A stretch of DNA of 64,000 nucleotides from an uncultured Alphaproteobacteria bacterium (lineage in GTDB: Bacteria; Pseudomonadota; Alphaproteobacteria; VGEJ01). Below are positions 35,323 to 43,398 of this stretch, piece after piece. Where the stretch lies: contig CAJWJK010000002.1 in NCBI GenBank assembly GCA_913041535.1, positions 62,001-126,000 of the forward strand. Reading direction: 5' to 3'. Position numbers and translations under genes: made by a program. The notes under the pieces are model-generated. The model was not told the DNA's origin. It searched no databases and worked only from the letters and a program-made list of their open reading frames with translations. Within the stretch, counting starts at the first letter, position 1, and each line of letters begins with the position of its first letter.

Positions 35323-35889
35323 CTAGTTCTCTGCGCGCTTAACGTACGTCCCATCCGCAGTGCTCACGATAATATGATCACCGATAGCAATGAATGGAGG
35401 CACCATTAAGCGTATGCCGTTGTCTAGCACTGCCGGTTTGTACGAGGCAGCGGCAGTTTGTCCTCTTATGACGGGCTCCGTTTCGGTAACTTCAAATACT
35501 GCGCTGTCAGGCAAGATAACACTAAGGGGGGTATTTTCGTAGCTTTCTATGGTAACAGCCATACCTTCCTTCAGAAATTGTGCTGCATCGCCTATCAGAA
35601 ATTTGTCTAGGTCCGTCTGCTCAAATGTTTCAGTATCCATAAACGTGAAAATTTCATCCGAGGAGTAGAGATACTGACATATTTTCTGATCTAACCGCAC
35701 GCGCTCAACATTTTCTGATGAGCGAAATCGTTCATTAAGTTTTGTTCCGTCACGAATATTCCGTAGTTCCACTTGCAAATAGGCACCGCCTTTGCCGGGC
35801 TGTGTGTGTTGTATGCGCACTGCTGCCCAAAGCTTGCCTTGGTGCTCTATCACCATGCCAGGGCGAATAGCGTTTCCACTAATTCTCAT
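35323..35889 (-). CDS. efp: translation elongation factor P
   Basis: 188 aa that helps ribosomes through proline runs. Opens MRISGNAIRPGMVIEHQGKLWAAVRIQHTQPGKGGAYLQVELRNI; Lys33 in the PGKGGA loop is the site for beta-lysylation by EpmA or similar modification. The three beta-barrel domains are complete, ending IVSTADGTYVKR. The track begins 21 codons early; ATG 35889 is the family start. It precedes the SuhB-like gene on the same strand and follows thiE after 64 bases. Confidence 0.96.
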   Translation of the reverse strand: MRISGNAIRPGMVIEHQGKLWAAVRIQHTQPGKGGAYLQVELRNIRDGTKLNERFRSSENVERVRLDQKICQYLYSSDEIFTFMDTETFEQTDLDKFLIGDAAQFLKEGMAVTIESYENTPLSVILPDSAVFEVTETEPVIRGQTAAASYKPAVLDNGIRLMVPPFIAIGDHIIVSTADGTYVKRAEN

Positions 35890-35953
35890 GTTGCTACAAC
35901 AATATTTAGTTTTACGGCCGCGGAAGCTAACAGTTCGGCATGTCGGACGCAAT

Positions 35954-36577
35954 TCATGTCTCAGAAATGGCGAAAAAAATCTCTTTTACACCCTCACTTG
36001 GGCCTTTTGGATGCGACCATACAGCTCCAATTACCGCGATAAAATCGGCCCCAGCTTTTACCAGCGGCCGACAGTTTGAGGCCGTTATGCCTCCTATAGC
36101 TACGGAAGGAATCGTTGTAACTTCATTCCACCACTGGAGAATATCTATGCTAGCGACCGATTTTGTGGTTTTTGATGAGGTTTCAAAGAATGCTCCAAAG
36201 GCAACATAATCAGCACCAGATTCTGCGGCGTTTATCGCAAGATGCCGTGAGTTATGACAGGTAACACCCACAATGCTATCGGGTCCAGATAATGTTCGGG
36301 CCTGCTGGTAACCGTAGTCGTTTTGACCAATGTGGGCGCCATCAGCACCAGTTTTTGCGACAAGATCGGGTCGGTCATTTATCAGAAATGCAACATCTCG
36401 ATCATTGCAAAGTGGTAACAACATATTAGCAGCTTGGCAGATATCGATGTCCGAGGCGCTCTTTAAGCGGAGCTGAACGCACGCTACTGGAGCGCTATCA
36501 AGAACAGATTCGAGTTTCGGAGCAAAAGCCTCCAGGTCAAAGCTTGAAGGCGTGATAAGGTAAATTTGGCAAACCAA
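35954..36577 (-). CDS. thiE: thiamine-phosphate synthase
   Basis: 207-aa TIM barrel that joins HMP-PP and THZ-P to thiamine phosphate. Family motifs are VQLRLKSAS, FLINDRPDLVAKTGADGAHIGQNDYGYQQAR, VGVTCHNSRHLAINAAESGADYVAFGAFFET and the phosphate loop AIGGITASNCRPLVKAGADFIAVIGAVW. It is in a run of minus-strand genes after the aldolase-like small protein, four bases away. thiD lies 20 kb away in this window on the other strand; no thiamine riboswitch is visible near either gene. Confidence 0.93.
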   Translation of the reverse strand: MVCQIYLITPSSFDLEAFAPKLESVLDSAPVACVQLRLKSASDIDICQAANMLLPLCNDRDVAFLINDRPDLVAKTGADGAHIGQNDYGYQQARTLSGPDSIVGVTCHNSRHLAINAAESGADYVAFGAFFETSSKTTKSVASIDILQWWNEVTTIPSVAIGGITASNCRPLVKAGADFIAVIGAVWSHPKGPSEGVKEIFFAISET

Positions 36578-36581
36578 AGTG

Positions 36582-37022
36582 TTAAAGCGCCTTTAAACCA
36601 GTTAACAACCAGGATCGGCAGGCAGAGTCCATCTCACCACACGCACCTAAATCAAGAGCATCGGTTCGCTTCTCTGTATAGGTAATGCGATGACGTTTCG
36701 CTACCGAACGCACTCGTTGGCAGGCCTTAGGCTGACCAGTAAATAATATTCCCGGCCAACCATCTCGAATAGCATTTACGGCTGCAGCAGCGTCGTTACC
36801 GCAGTCGAGCATTGCAATAGCTGGTGCTGTCGCACACTCATCCTTAGCAATGTCATAAATCTTCTTTAGGTAGCTAGCTCCCGCATACGAGAGCGCACCA
36901 TGTGCTGTTCTCAACACGATTGGGATATTGAGGGACTTAGATATTTTGAGGGCAAGTCGTGCATTCGCCAACGAGTGGTAAATGATTGGACGTTTGAGCC
37001 AATTAGTATGGCGGTGTGCCAT
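36582..37022 (-). CDS. 146-aa protein resembling the N-terminal half of a class II aldolase
   Basis: Not a known named gene. From residue 11 the pattern PIIYHSLANARLALKISKSLNIPIVLRTAHGALSYAGASYLKKIYDIAKDE, then APAIAMLDCGNDAAAAVNAIRDGWPGILFTG, follows the spacing of beta2-beta4 of class II fructose-bisphosphate aldolases (AxxxNxPVIxQxSPGAxxYAG...HLDHGxxxxxxxxAIxxGFxSVMxDGS). The metal-binding DH of that motif is DC here, and the rest of the barrel is missing, so it is probably not an active aldolase. It sits between gap and thiE, with a one-base overlap with gap, exactly where pgk and fba often lie. It may be a decayed or repurposed aldolase. Similarity is by eye and needs a profile search. 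Confidence 0.6.
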   Translation of the reverse strand: MAHRHTNWLKRPIIYHSLANARLALKISKSLNIPIVLRTAHGALSYAGASYLKKIYDIAKDECATAPAIAMLDCGNDAAAAVNAIRDGWPGILFTGQPKACQRVRSVAKRHRITYTEKRTDALDLGACGEMDSACRSWLLTGLKAL

Positions 37023-38032
37023 TATCCGAGCATTCCAACGGCGTGAGCAGTGTCAACCATTCTATTAGCAAATCCCCATTCGTTGTCGTACCACGACACA
37101 ACGCGACACAGTTTACCGTTAATAACCTGCGTCTGAGTTAGATCAAATGTGGAACTGGCCGGATTGTGATTAAAGTCAGAAGACACCAGAGGTTCGTCAG
37201 AGGTTTCCAATATTCCTTTGAGGTGCTTTCTTTTTGATGCTCGAATAATAGCTTTGTTAAGAGCTTTCGCATTAGTTTTTCGCTGAGCGACAAAAGTAAA
37301 ATCAATAAGGGAGACGTTGGCAGTTGGTACGCGAATAGCAGTACCATCAAGCTTACCAGCTAGATCAGGTAACACGAGTCCCACTGCTCGGGCCGCACCG
37401 GTGGACGTTGGGATCATTGAAAGCGCTGCGGCTCGTGCTCTTCGGGGATCAGAATGTAGTGTGTCAAGCACTGGCTGATCGCTAGTGTATGAATGTATCG
37501 TAGTCATGTAGCCGTGAGAGATGCCTACGGTCCTTTGCATTACCATTGCTACCGGCGCCAGACAATTGGTGGTACACGAAGCATTCGAAATAACTCTGTG
37601 TTTCTTGCGAAGGATCTGTTGGTTTACTCCGTAAACTATTGTTGCATCGGCGTCAGTCCCTGGTGCAGAGATTAAAACTCGTTGAGCTCCTGCAGTTAAA
37701 TGACTCGCTGCAGTATTCCGGCTGGTGAAATGTCCAGTGCATTCCAACGCAACATCAACTTTTAGTTTTTTCCATGGGAGTTTTTTCGGATCCCTTTCAG
37801 AGAAGGTTAGGATCTTTCTACGGCCAATGCTGATTGTGCTTCCTTTTGTTGTGATATCGCCTGGAAATGCACCATGTATACTGTCACGGCGCAACAAGTG
37901 TGCATTGGTTTCCACTGTTCCAAGGTCGTTGACGGCGACCACTTGGATAGAACGGAGATTAGATTCATGAATAGCCCTTAGAATCAGCCGCCCGATTCTT
38001 CCAAAACCATTAATTGCCACCCTAAGTGTCAT
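37022..38032 (-). CDS. gap: glyceraldehyde-3-phosphate dehydrogenase, type I
   Basis: About 336 aa; converts glyceraldehyde-3-phosphate to 1,3-bisphosphoglycerate in central carbon metabolism. It has the NAD motif INGFGRIGR, Asp36 of VNDLG favouring NAD, the catalytic SNASCTTNCLAP with Cys153, HSYTSDQ and WYDNEWG near the end. ATG 38032 is preferred over 38044 because GAGG lies about six bases upstream. The start overlaps the end of tkt by 11 bases, so translation is coupled. The usual next gene pgk is absent; a 146-aa aldolase-like gene follows instead. Confidence 0.96.
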   Translation of the reverse strand: MTLRVAINGFGRIGRLILRAIHESNLRSIQVVAVNDLGTVETNAHLLRRDSIHGAFPGDITTKGSTISIGRRKILTFSERDPKKLPWKKLKVDVALECTGHFTSRNTAASHLTAGAQRVLISAPGTDADATIVYGVNQQILRKKHRVISNASCTTNCLAPVAMVMQRTVGISHGYMTTIHSYTSDQPVLDTLHSDPRRARAAALSMIPTSTGAARAVGLVLPDLAGKLDGTAIRVPTANVSLIDFTFVAQRKTNAKALNKAIIRASKRKHLKGILETSDEPLVSSDFNHNPASSTFDLTQTQVINGKLCRVVSWYDNEWGFANRMVDTAHAVGMLG

Positions 38033-40052
38033 TTCTTGCCTCATCCTCTAATAAAGAAAGCGCTACAGATACTATGGCATCTGGCGCAAACCCAAAGTGT
38101 TTAAACAAATCGTTACCTGGAGCCGAAGCTCCAAACGTATCCATGCTAATAATTTTGCCTAGGTGCCCTACATACCGCTCCCATCCGAAACCTGATGCTG
38201 CTTCAATGGCAATACGGTGCGACGCTGTGCCCAATACATGTTCACGGTAGCTCTCTTTCTGCTGATCAAATAACTCCCAACAAGGGATCGACACAACACG
38301 AGTGGAAATGCCACGGTCTTGTAGTATTTCGTGAGCGCCTACTGCAAGATGCACCTCTGATCCGGTTGCAATTAACGTAATGGCTGGCTTGCCATTGGCT
38401 TCTATAAGTTCATAGCCTCCACGAGAACACAGATTGTCATCTACGTGAATTGTTCTCAGAGTAGGAACTGCTTGTCGCGTTAGTGCGAGAACCGAAGGTG
38501 TGTTTGTGTCCTGTATTGCTGCAGACCAACACTCTGCTGTTTCTACAGAATCGGCTGGTCGGAAAATATTGATTCCTGGCATTGCTCGAAGCGATGCAAG
38601 ATGTTCAATCGGTTGATGAGTGGGGCCATCTTCGCCGAGACCGATAGAATCATGGGTCAGCACGTAGATCACGTGTTGTTGCATAAGAGCCGATAGTCTT
38701 AAAGCTGGCCTCAAATAGTCAGCGAAGACCAGGAAAGTTCCGCCGTATGGAATTACGCCGCCGTGGATTGCAAGCCCGTTCATTATTGCTGCCATAGCGT
38801 GTTCTCGAACACCATAATAGATGTAGCGGCCACCATAGTTATCGCGCGTTAAAGGGCTTAGCCCAGTCGTGAGGGTGTTGTTAGAGCCAGTGAGGTCTGC
38901 CGAACCACCAATGGTATTGGAGATAACAGAATTTATTATTTCGAGGGCTCTCTGTGAACTTGCGCGAGTGGCTAGTTTTGGCAATTCCTTGGAAAGGGAT
39001 TTTTTGTGGGCAATAAGTGTGTCCGCGAGTTCGGACGGTACGTTATTGGAAATCGAAGTATCGAACTCATTACGATCGGACGCACTTAACTTTTCTCGCC
39101 TTGTTTGCCACGCTTGAGATTCGCTTTTACCGCGTGAGCCAGCCTTACGCCAGCTTGCCAGAATATGGTCGGGAATCGTAAAAGGTGCGTGGGGCCAGTT
39201 AAGTTCTTGCCTTGTAAACTCGACCTCATCAGCTCCCAGAGGGGCACCGTGTGTTGCAGCTGTTCCTCCTTTGTTAGGTGACCCAAAGCCAATCGTAGTT
39301 CGGCAAGCGATAAAAGAAGGTTGTGAACTATTTTTAGCCTCTAATAAAGCTTGCGTTATTGCCATCGGATCGTGTCCGTTTATGCGTTGCGCCCTCCAGC
39401 CCTGTGCGACGAAACGGGCGAGGTGGTCATCGCTAGTTGCAATGTCAGTTGAGCCGTCAATTGAAATCTGATTGTCATCAAAAAGAACCACTAGATGGTT
39501 GAGTGCCAAATGCCCTGCAAGGGAAGCTGCTTCATGACTGATACCTTCCATCAGACAGCCATCGCCAGCGATTACGTACGTGTAATGATCTGTCAAGTTT
39601 TCACCGAATCTTTTAGCAAGATGGCGTTCGGCAATAGCCATACCTACAGCGCTAGCTAGTCCCTGTCCGAGAGGTCCAGTGGTTGTCTCGATGCCGGAGG
39701 CAGCGCCATATTCAGGATGTCCAGGTGTACGGCTGTTAAGTTGTCGAAAATTGCGTATTTCCGCGATCGACATGTCATCGTAGCCAGAGAGGTAAAGCAG
39801 GCTGTACAACAATGCTGAGCCATGACCAGCTGAGAGCACAAATCGATCACGATCAGGCCAGTTAGGCCAGGAAGCATCGAATTTGAGTATCTGTGTGAAA
39901 AGAACGGTAGCAACGTCTGCCATTCCCATGGGCATGCCCGGATGCCCAGACTTAGCGCGTTCAACAGAGTCCATGCTGAGCACTCTAGCTGCATTAGCAA
40001 GATCGTCATGGCTTACTGTCGTCGATGAAGTTGGTCTGTTTGGATAGTTCAT
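38022..40052 (-). CDS. tkt: transketolase
   Basis: 676-aa thiamine-diphosphate enzyme of the pentose phosphate and Calvin-type carbon rearrangements. Motifs are MDSVERAKSGHPGMPMGMADVA, the TPP site VIAGDGCLMEGISHEAASLAGHLALNHLVVLFDDNQISIDG, YYGVREHAMAAIMNGLA, the LTHDSIGLGEDGPTHQPIEHLASLRAMPG loop and the C-terminal domain ending FGFAPDAIVSVALSLLEDE. Length is normal. It heads a minus-strand operon, tkt-gap-146aa-thiE. A divergent coiled-coil/zapA unit starts about 190 bases away. Confidence 0.96.
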   Translation of the reverse strand: MNYPNRPTSSTTVSHDDLANAARVLSMDSVERAKSGHPGMPMGMADVATVLFTQILKFDASWPNWPDRDRFVLSAGHGSALLYSLLYLSGYDDMSIAEIRNFRQLNSRTPGHPEYGAASGIETTTGPLGQGLASAVGMAIAERHLAKRFGENLTDHYTYVIAGDGCLMEGISHEAASLAGHLALNHLVVLFDDNQISIDGSTDIATSDDHLARFVAQGWRAQRINGHDPMAITQALLEAKNSSQPSFIACRTTIGFGSPNKGGTAATHGAPLGADEVEFTRQELNWPHAPFTIPDHILASWRKAGSRGKSESQAWQTRREKLSASDRNEFDTSISNNVPSELADTLIAHKKSLSKELPKLATRASSQRALEIINSVISNTIGGSADLTGSNNTLTTGLSPLTRDNYGGRYIYYGVREHAMAAIMNGLAIHGGVIPYGGTFLVFADYLRPALRLSALMQQHVIYVLTHDSIGLGEDGPTHQPIEHLASLRAMPGINIFRPADSVETAECWSAAIQDTNTPSVLALTRQAVPTLRTIHVDDNLCSRGGYELIEANGKPAITLIATGSEVHLAVGAHEILQDRGISTRVVSIPCWELFDQQKESYREHVLGTASHRIAIEAASGFGWERYVGHLGKIISMDTFGASAPGNDLFKHFGFAPDAIVSVALSLLEDEARNDT

Positions 40053-40179
40053 GGCGTGTCCATACCTGTGGGATCACTATGCCCCGCATTGTGTGGTAAA
40101 AGATGACTGGCCCTACAATAACCGTCAACTAGCTTATTGTTAGTTTGTAAAAATTATATTCAGTATTTATCTCTCGCAG

Positions 40180-40209
40180 TTGACCGTGCCCCATTTTGGC
40201 GCGTATGCT
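40180..40209 (+). promoter_or_regulatory. sigma70-type promoter upstream of the coiled-coil/zapA operon
   Basis: TTGACC at 40180-40185 and TATGCT at 40204-40209, separated by 18 bases, make a good -35/-10 pair. It lies about 35 bases before the ATG at 40242 and points toward it. Prediction from consensus only. Confidence 0.5.
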
Positions 40210-40241
40210 CTAATGGTGATGCGGTCGATAAGTCATTTGAA

Positions 40242-40544
40242 ATGAACAATAATTCGGAATTATCTAGCGCTGAGATTACGCGTTTTGAAAGGGCCCGTGC
40301 GCGCCTTGAGGTTTCCATCAGTCGGCTTGAGCATGCTTTAGGAATTGCCGAATCGGCAGTTGCAGAGGACGATCAGGGGTCATTACGCGAGCAAAGAGAC
40401 GTTCTACAATTAGAGCTTAGTGCTCAGTTAGAGCGATTTGCCGAGTTGCAGCAGGAGTATGATCAGCTCTTGGCAGTAACATCAACTGTATCGCAGCGCC
40501 TGGATTCTACCATCGGTAGTATTCGCGACGTATTGGACGCTTAA
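40242..40544 (+). CDS. small coiled-coil protein (DUF4164-like), upstream of zapA
   Basis: About 100 aa, almost wholly helical: SSAEITRFERARARLEVSISRLEHALGIAE and LREQRDVLQLELSAQLERFAELQQEYDQLLAVTSTVSQRLDSTIGSIRDVLDA have clear heptads. No catalytic motif. The track adds 35 non-helical codons; ATG 40242 (MNNNSELSS) fits better. It is one base upstream of zapA, an arrangement common in alphaproteobacteria, where a small coiled-coil protein precedes ZapA. A ZapB-like role in the division ring is a reasonable guess, not shown. Confidence 0.75.
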   Translation: MNNNSELSSAEITRFERARARLEVSISRLEHALGIAESAVAEDDQGSLREQRDVLQLELSAQLERFAELQQEYDQLLAVTSTVSQRLDSTIGSIRDVLDA

Positions 40545-40545
40545 A

Positions 40546-40893
40546 ATGTCGGTGGTGGAGGTAACAGTGAATGGGCGCAGCTATCAGCTAGCGTGTGACG
40601 ACGGCGAGGAGGGGCATTTATTAAACTTGGCAGCCTATTTTGACGGACGTGTTTCGGAGTTGGCAGGAAGTGTTGGTCAAGTAGGGGAGGCCAGATTGAT
40701 GCTGATGGCTGGCCTTATGATTGCTGATGATTTATCTGGGGTAGTTGATCGTGTAGACCCAGCAGAGAAACACGTTAATGATGATAAGAGCCAAGTGGTT
40801 ACGGACAGCAATGAAATAGAGGCTATTTGCTGTGACCTTGATGACTTGACGTCGCGAGTCGACAGACTAGCTGAGCGATTGGAGACCGCCTAA
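40546..40893 (+). CDS. zapA: cell division protein ZapA
   Basis: 115 aa. The N-terminal half VEVTVNGRSYQLACDDGEEGHLLNLAAYFDGRVSELAGSVGQVGEARLMLMAGLMIADDL is the ZapA globular domain, and the C-terminal part ends in a coiled-coil helix (LDDLTSRVDRLAERLE) that tetramerises. ZapA bundles FtsZ filaments at mid-cell. The gene starts just after the upstream coiled-coil gene stops. A candidate RNA and fau follow. Confidence 0.9.
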   Translation: MSVVEVTVNGRSYQLACDDGEEGHLLNLAAYFDGRVSELAGSVGQVGEARLMLMAGLMIADDLSGVVDRVDPAEKHVNDDKSQVVTDSNEIEAICCDLDDLTSRVDRLAERLETA

Positions 40894-40937
40894 CTAGACC
40901 ATAAATGATTTTGGTTTAATGTGTGACATTGTATGTG

Positions 40938-41067
40938 CAATCGGCTCCGCTATAAGCACCTGTTAAAGAGAGGTGCCTATTGAGGTTGTGGTGTGCGGTA
41001 CTCAACTGCACGATTCAGGCCGGAGCAATAGACTGGTTTATCAGTCGTGCTTGCCCAGTCTTTGTTT
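40938..41067 (+). ncRNA. ssrS: candidate 6S-type RNA between zapA and fau
   Basis: The gap between zapA and the 5-formyl-THF cyclo-ligase gene is the classic place for 6S RNA in proteobacteria. The sequence is structured: GCTCCG (40944-40949) pairs with CGGAGC (41021-41026), enclosing a perfect hairpin GCACCT...AGGTGC (40956-40976), and AGACTGG (41030-41036) pairs with CCAGTCT (41055-41061) followed by a T-rich stretch, like a terminator. The extent is a guess, and I cannot match a 6S consensus base for base. Synteny is the main support. Confidence 0.4.
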
Positions 41068-41076
41068 CCTGATGCA

Positions 41077-41676
41077 ATGAGTAACATAACTTTAAAGAAT
41101 ATTGCTGAAGAGAAGTGTCATCTTCGGGATCGCCTGCTCATTCGACGCAACCAATTGTTCGCTGCCGACGCGTCAGAAGCATTAGCTCGGAATTTCTTTT
41201 CGAAAGTAGAGATGAGGGAAGGTGCTGCAGTTGCTGGTTATTGGCCTATTAGAGGAGAGATTGATTCAAGGCCGTTGATGGGTTTGTTGCATTGTCGTGG
41301 CTATAGGTGTGGGCTGTGTGTGGTTAAGAATCGTGGGGAGCCTCTGGTTTTTCGGTCATGGCACCCTAGTATGAAGCTAGTTTCTGGGCCATTTGGCACT
41401 AGTGTGCCGCCGCTGGGCGCGACCAATTTAGTCCCCGAGTTTATTCTGGTTCCTTTGCTTGCTTTTGATGATGCTGGATATCGATTGGGTTATGGCGGGG
41501 GTTTTTATGATATGTCGCTTTCCTCACTTCGTGCCAAAACTAAACCACCCATAGCGGTAGGCCTAGCGTATGAGGGGCAGGCAATCTCGTCTGTACCACA
41601 TGATAGCTTGGACGAACGGCTTGATTGGGTTATTACGGAAGCGGGTGCAAGACGTATTGATCGAGAGCAGTTATGA
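41077..41676 (+). CDS. fau: 5-formyltetrahydrofolate cyclo-ligase
   Basis: About 199 aa; ATP-dependent enzyme that turns 5-formyl-THF into 5,10-methenyl-THF. The substrate/ATP-binding block is DAGYRLGYGGGFYDMSL; AGYWPIRGEIDSRPL and the PHDSLDERLDWVITE ending are also typical. The track begins at GTG 41047; ATG 41077 gives MSNITLKN and avoids the presumed terminator hairpin. The stop overlaps the YmdB-type gene by four bases. Confidence 0.92.
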   Translation: MSNITLKNIAEEKCHLRDRLLIRRNQLFAADASEALARNFFSKVEMREGAAVAGYWPIRGEIDSRPLMGLLHCRGYRCGLCVVKNRGEPLVFRSWHPSMKLVSGPFGTSVPPLGATNLVPEFILVPLLAFDDAGYRLGYGGGFYDMSLSSLRAKTKPPIAVGLAYEGQAISSVPHDSLDERLDWVITEAGARRIDREQL

Positions 41677-42497
41677 AAATTCTATTTTTCGGGGATATAA
41701 TGGGTCGGTCTGGCAGGGATCTCTTGCTCGTACGTTTGCCAGACCTTCGCCGCCAATTAAACGCAGACTTTGTAATTGCCAACGCCGAAAATGCAGCCGG
41801 AGGTTACGGGATAACCCCAAAAATTTGCGCACAGCTATATGAAGCGGGCGTGGATACGATTACTACGGGTAATCACGTTTGGGATCAGAGGGAGACGATT
41901 TCATACATAGATAAGGACGCTCGGTTGCTTCGGCCACTGAATTACCCAACAGGGACGCCAGGCCGCGGTGTTGGGTATTTCGAAACAGGCGGTGGACATT
42001 CAGTTATGGTGGCGCAGGTCATGGGAAGACTTTTTATGGACGCGCTGGACGATCCGTTTGCAGCTATAGATCATGAATTAAATTCAGTGAAGCTTGGTCA
42101 AACGGCTGATGCAATAGTTATTGATCTTCATTGTGATGCTACCAGCGAGAGTATGGCACTTGGCCATTATGTTGATGGGCGTGCATCATTGGCTGTTGGC
42201 ACCCATACCCATATCCCCACAGCTGATACTCAGATTTTACCGGGTGGTACGGCATATCAAACTGATGCGGGAATGTGCGGTGATTATGATTCGGTGATTG
42301 GAATGAAAAAGGAGGCTCCGATTGCCCGATTCACACAGAAAATGCCAACTGAACGCCTTAGCCCAGCTACAGGAAGCGCTACCTTGTGCGGCGTATACCT
42401 TGAAACTGATGCCCGCACAGGCTTAGCTCAAAGGGTAGAGCCATTGCGTATTGGTGGCCGTCTTGAGCCGGCATGGCCGACTGATCTGGATTGCTAA
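41673..42497 (+). CDS. TIGR00282/YmdB-type metallophosphoesterase
   Basis: 274-aa calcineurin-like phosphoesterase. Metal ligands are visible in FFGDIMGRSGR, IANAENAAGGYG, TTGNHVWD, VIDLHCDATSE and VGTHTHIPTAD, and the C-terminal TDAGMCGDYDSVIGM block is specific to the YmdB family. Known members hydrolyse 2',3'-cyclic nucleotides and related phosphodiesters. ATG 41673 overlaps the end of fau, so the two are coupled. This pair before yebC-ruvCAB is common in alphaproteobacteria. Confidence 0.92.
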   Translation: MKILFFGDIMGRSGRDLLLVRLPDLRRQLNADFVIANAENAAGGYGITPKICAQLYEAGVDTITTGNHVWDQRETISYIDKDARLLRPLNYPTGTPGRGVGYFETGGGHSVMVAQVMGRLFMDALDDPFAAIDHELNSVKLGQTADAIVIDLHCDATSESMALGHYVDGRASLAVGTHTHIPTADTQILPGGTAYQTDAGMCGDYDSVIGMKKEAPIARFTQKMPTERLSPATGSATLCGVYLETDARTGLAQRVEPLRIGGRLEPAWPTDLDC

Positions 42498-42525
42498 GCG
42501 CATGCGCCATATTGCGGCCATATTG
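42498..42525. repeat. GCGCATGCGC palindrome and GCCATATTG tandem repeat upstream of yebC
   Basis: GCGCATGCGC (42498-42507) comes straight after the upstream stop. GCCATATTG occurs at 42506-42514 and 42517-42525, 11 bases apart. Helical phasing suggests a regulator site or a promoter element for the yebC-ruvCAB unit; TTGAGA and TGATAG about 18 bases apart lie next to it. Confidence 0.4.
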
Positions 42526-42633
42526 AGACGGTACTTCAATAAGGTGTGATAGAATGTACGACTTAGTATGGGTGTGGCTATACTCTTCAGCACACAGACG
42601 ACCCGGTTAACAGAGGATATCGATCTTAAGGCC

Positions 42634-43266
42634 ATGGCAGGCCATTCACAATTCAAGAACATCATGTACCGAAAAGGTGCGCAAGATAAAAAGCGTGCCA
42701 AGGTTTTTGGTAAACTGATCCGTGAGCTTACTGTGGCAGCGCGTTGCGGATTGCCTGATCCGCAAAAGAATCCTCGTTTGCGTACTGCTGTAAACGCGTC
42801 TCGTTCAGCCAATATGCCGAAGGATACTATTGAGCGGGCTATTAAGCGGGGTAGCGGTGATGCTGGCGGAGATTCATATGAAGAGGTTCGCTACGAAGGC
42901 TATGGCCCAGGGGGCGTGGCTGTGATTGTTGAGGCCTTGACAGATAATCGCAATCGAACGGCTGGAGAAGTGCGTGCAGCTTTTACTCGGTATGGAGGCA
43001 CACTCGGAGAAACGGGAAGTGTTTCGTTTCAGTTTAATCGTATCGGCCTCATTCGTTATTCTGCAGATGCTGGTGATTCGGACGAGTTGTTTGAAGCTGC
43101 TCTTGAAGCAGGTGCTGAAGATTGCATTAGCCAACCAGATGGTCACGAGATACATACGAATTCTGCTTCGCTAAATGAAGTGCGTGATGCGCTGGAGCCT
43201 CTGATGGGCGTTCCGGTTAGCGCGGAACTTGTGTGGCAACCTTTGTCTGTATTAATATTGATCTAG
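42634..43266 (+). CDS. yebC: YebC/PmpR-family DNA-binding regulator, C-terminus lost to a frameshift
   Basis: The first 205 codons are a normal Yeb[93 protein letters not shown] and [15 protein letters not shown]. The family is a translation or transcription factor associated with ribosomes or DNA. The frame ends at QPLSVLILI, some 40 residues short, because of a shift near 43249-43254; the missing tail is intact in the next frame. ATG 42634 replaces the track's 22-codon longer start. It lies upstream of ruvC, its normal place. Confidence 0.9.
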   Translation: MAGHSQFKNIMYRKGAQDKKRAKVFGKLIRELTVAARCGLPDPQKNPRLRTAVNASRSANMPKDTIERAIKRGSGDAGGDSYEEVRYEGYGPGGVAVIVEALTDNRNRTAGEVRAAFTRYGGTLGETGSVSFQFNRIGLIRYSADAGDSDELFEAALEAGAEDCISQPDGHEIHTNSASLNEVRDALEPLMGVPVSAELVWQPLSVLILI

Positions 43267-43382
43267 TTAAGGCGGAGAGTCTCCTAAAGTTTCTGGAGGT
43301 CCTTGATGACAATGATGATGTGCAGACAGTGTCAGCTAATTATGACATATCAGATGCAGTGCTGCGGGAGCTTGCGGTATGA
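43254..43382 (+). pseudogene. yebC: out-of-frame C-terminal tail of yebC
   Basis: Read in the shifted frame, this stretch gives [42 protein letters not shown] and a TGA. It has the YebC ending pattern (LKLLDxLEDxDDVQxVxANYDI). One missing base, or two extra, just before it separates it from the main reading frame. The preserved coding sense argues for a recent mutation or a sequencing error. Confidence 0.8.
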
Positions 43383-43398
43383 CTGGAGTTAGAAATAG

